5,100 bases of DNA, taken from contig NZ_MDDW01000015.1 in the NCBI RefSeq assembly GCF_001854865.1, positions 39,225 through 44,324 on the forward strand, given 5' to 3'. The notes under the pieces are model-generated. The model searched no databases, was not told the DNA's origin, and worked only from the letters and a program-made list of their open reading frames with translations. Positions 4,992 through 5,100 of the stretch are shown here, piece after piece; positions within the stretch are counted from its first letter, which is position 1, and each line of letters starts with the position of its first letter. Position numbers and translations under genes: made by a program. The stretch is from Rhizobium sp. LCM 4573. GTDB lineage: Bacteria; Pseudomonadota; Alphaproteobacteria; Rhizobiales; Rhizobiaceae.

Positions 4992-5014
4992 GATAGTTCC
5001 ATAAGCTATCTTAT
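4992..5014. promoter_or_regulatory. Overlapping palindromes just downstream of the promoter (candidate operator)
   Basis: GATAG (4992-4996) pairs with CTATC (5006-5010) over 9 nt, and ATAAG (5001-5005) pairs with CTTAT (5010-5014) over 4 nt. They cover the expected start site to about +18, where a repressor would block transcription. The arms are short and AT-rich. Confidence 0.35.
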
Positions 5015-5045
5015 GTGATCTTTGGGTGTAGAGGCTATTTAGTAT

Positions 5046-5084
5046 TGCGACAGTTGGGCCAGTTAGAGATGCGACACTCTTGCC
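5046..5084. repeat. Two imperfect 15-bp direct repeats with 24-bp period (possible insertion-sequence end)
   Basis: TGCGACAGTTGGGCC (5046-5060) and TGCGACACTCTTGCC (5070-5084) share TGCGACA plus a T and GCC, 11 of 15 bases. On the other strand each contains TGTCGCA. Repeats of this kind at one end are typical of IS21-family elements, which carry several terminal repeats, but no transposase is inside the window, so the element call is tentative. Confidence 0.4.
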
Positions 5085-5100
5085 TCTCGACGTTCTGGTC

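Noticed and set aside
5015..5100. Frame open from a GTG at 5015 to the window end as a partial gene
   Set aside because: No Shine-Dalgarno precedes the GTG or the internal ATG at 5069, the frame covers the direct repeats, and the 28 codons match no family I recognise.

Overview
The window (GC-rich, by eye in the upper 50s percent, with an AT-rich stretch near the right end) looks like accessory chromosome or plasmid sequence from an alphaproteobacterium, most likely of the Rhizobiales. This rests on codon use, the G-rich Shine-Dalgarno sites and the kind of genes present (amidohydrolase, YdcZ-type permease, SDR, CMD-like protein, GlxA-type regulator). It is an inference from style; no taxonomic marker gene is present.

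Left part (1-2173), plus strand: the C-terminal end of an amidohydrolase that enters from outside the window, a closely linked small DMT/YdcZ (DUF606) membrane protein, a 152-nt gap with a hairpin and a folded leader, then a short-chain dehydrogenase-like protein and a carboxymuconolactone decarboxylase (CMD)-like protein. A strong hairpin terminator at 2140-2173 closes the block. Both members of the SDR/CMD pair have lost residues that are normally catalytic: the SDR lacks the YxxxK pair, and the CMD-like protein contains no Cys or His at all.

Middle part (2175-3898): a minus-strand HD-domain protein related to the cyanamide-hydratase type of HD hydrolases, divergently arranged with a plus-strand GlxA-type AraC regulator (DJ-1/PfpI domain plus AraC helix-turn-helix) across a 101-nt promoter region. 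The arrangement suggests that the regulator controls the HD gene.

Right part (3916-5100): a minus-strand Nudix/winged-helix protein of the NrtR type with a degenerate Nudix box, converging on the GlxA-type gene with a 17-nt gap. It is followed by about 516 nt with no convincing gene. That stretch holds an inverted repeat upstream of the Nudix gene, a G/T-rich strand-biased segment, a near-consensus sigma-70 promoter (TTTACA-18 nt-TATAAT) overlapped downstream by short palindromes, and two 15-bp imperfect direct repeats with 24-bp period at the window edge that resemble the multiple terminal repeats of an IS21-type element.

No CRISPR array, tRNA, rRNA or complete mobile element is seen. The most interesting signals are the residue-depleted SDR/CMD pair, the GlxA/HD divergent unit, the hydrolase-dead NrtR-like sensor with no obvious target, and the promoter/repeat cluster at the right edge.
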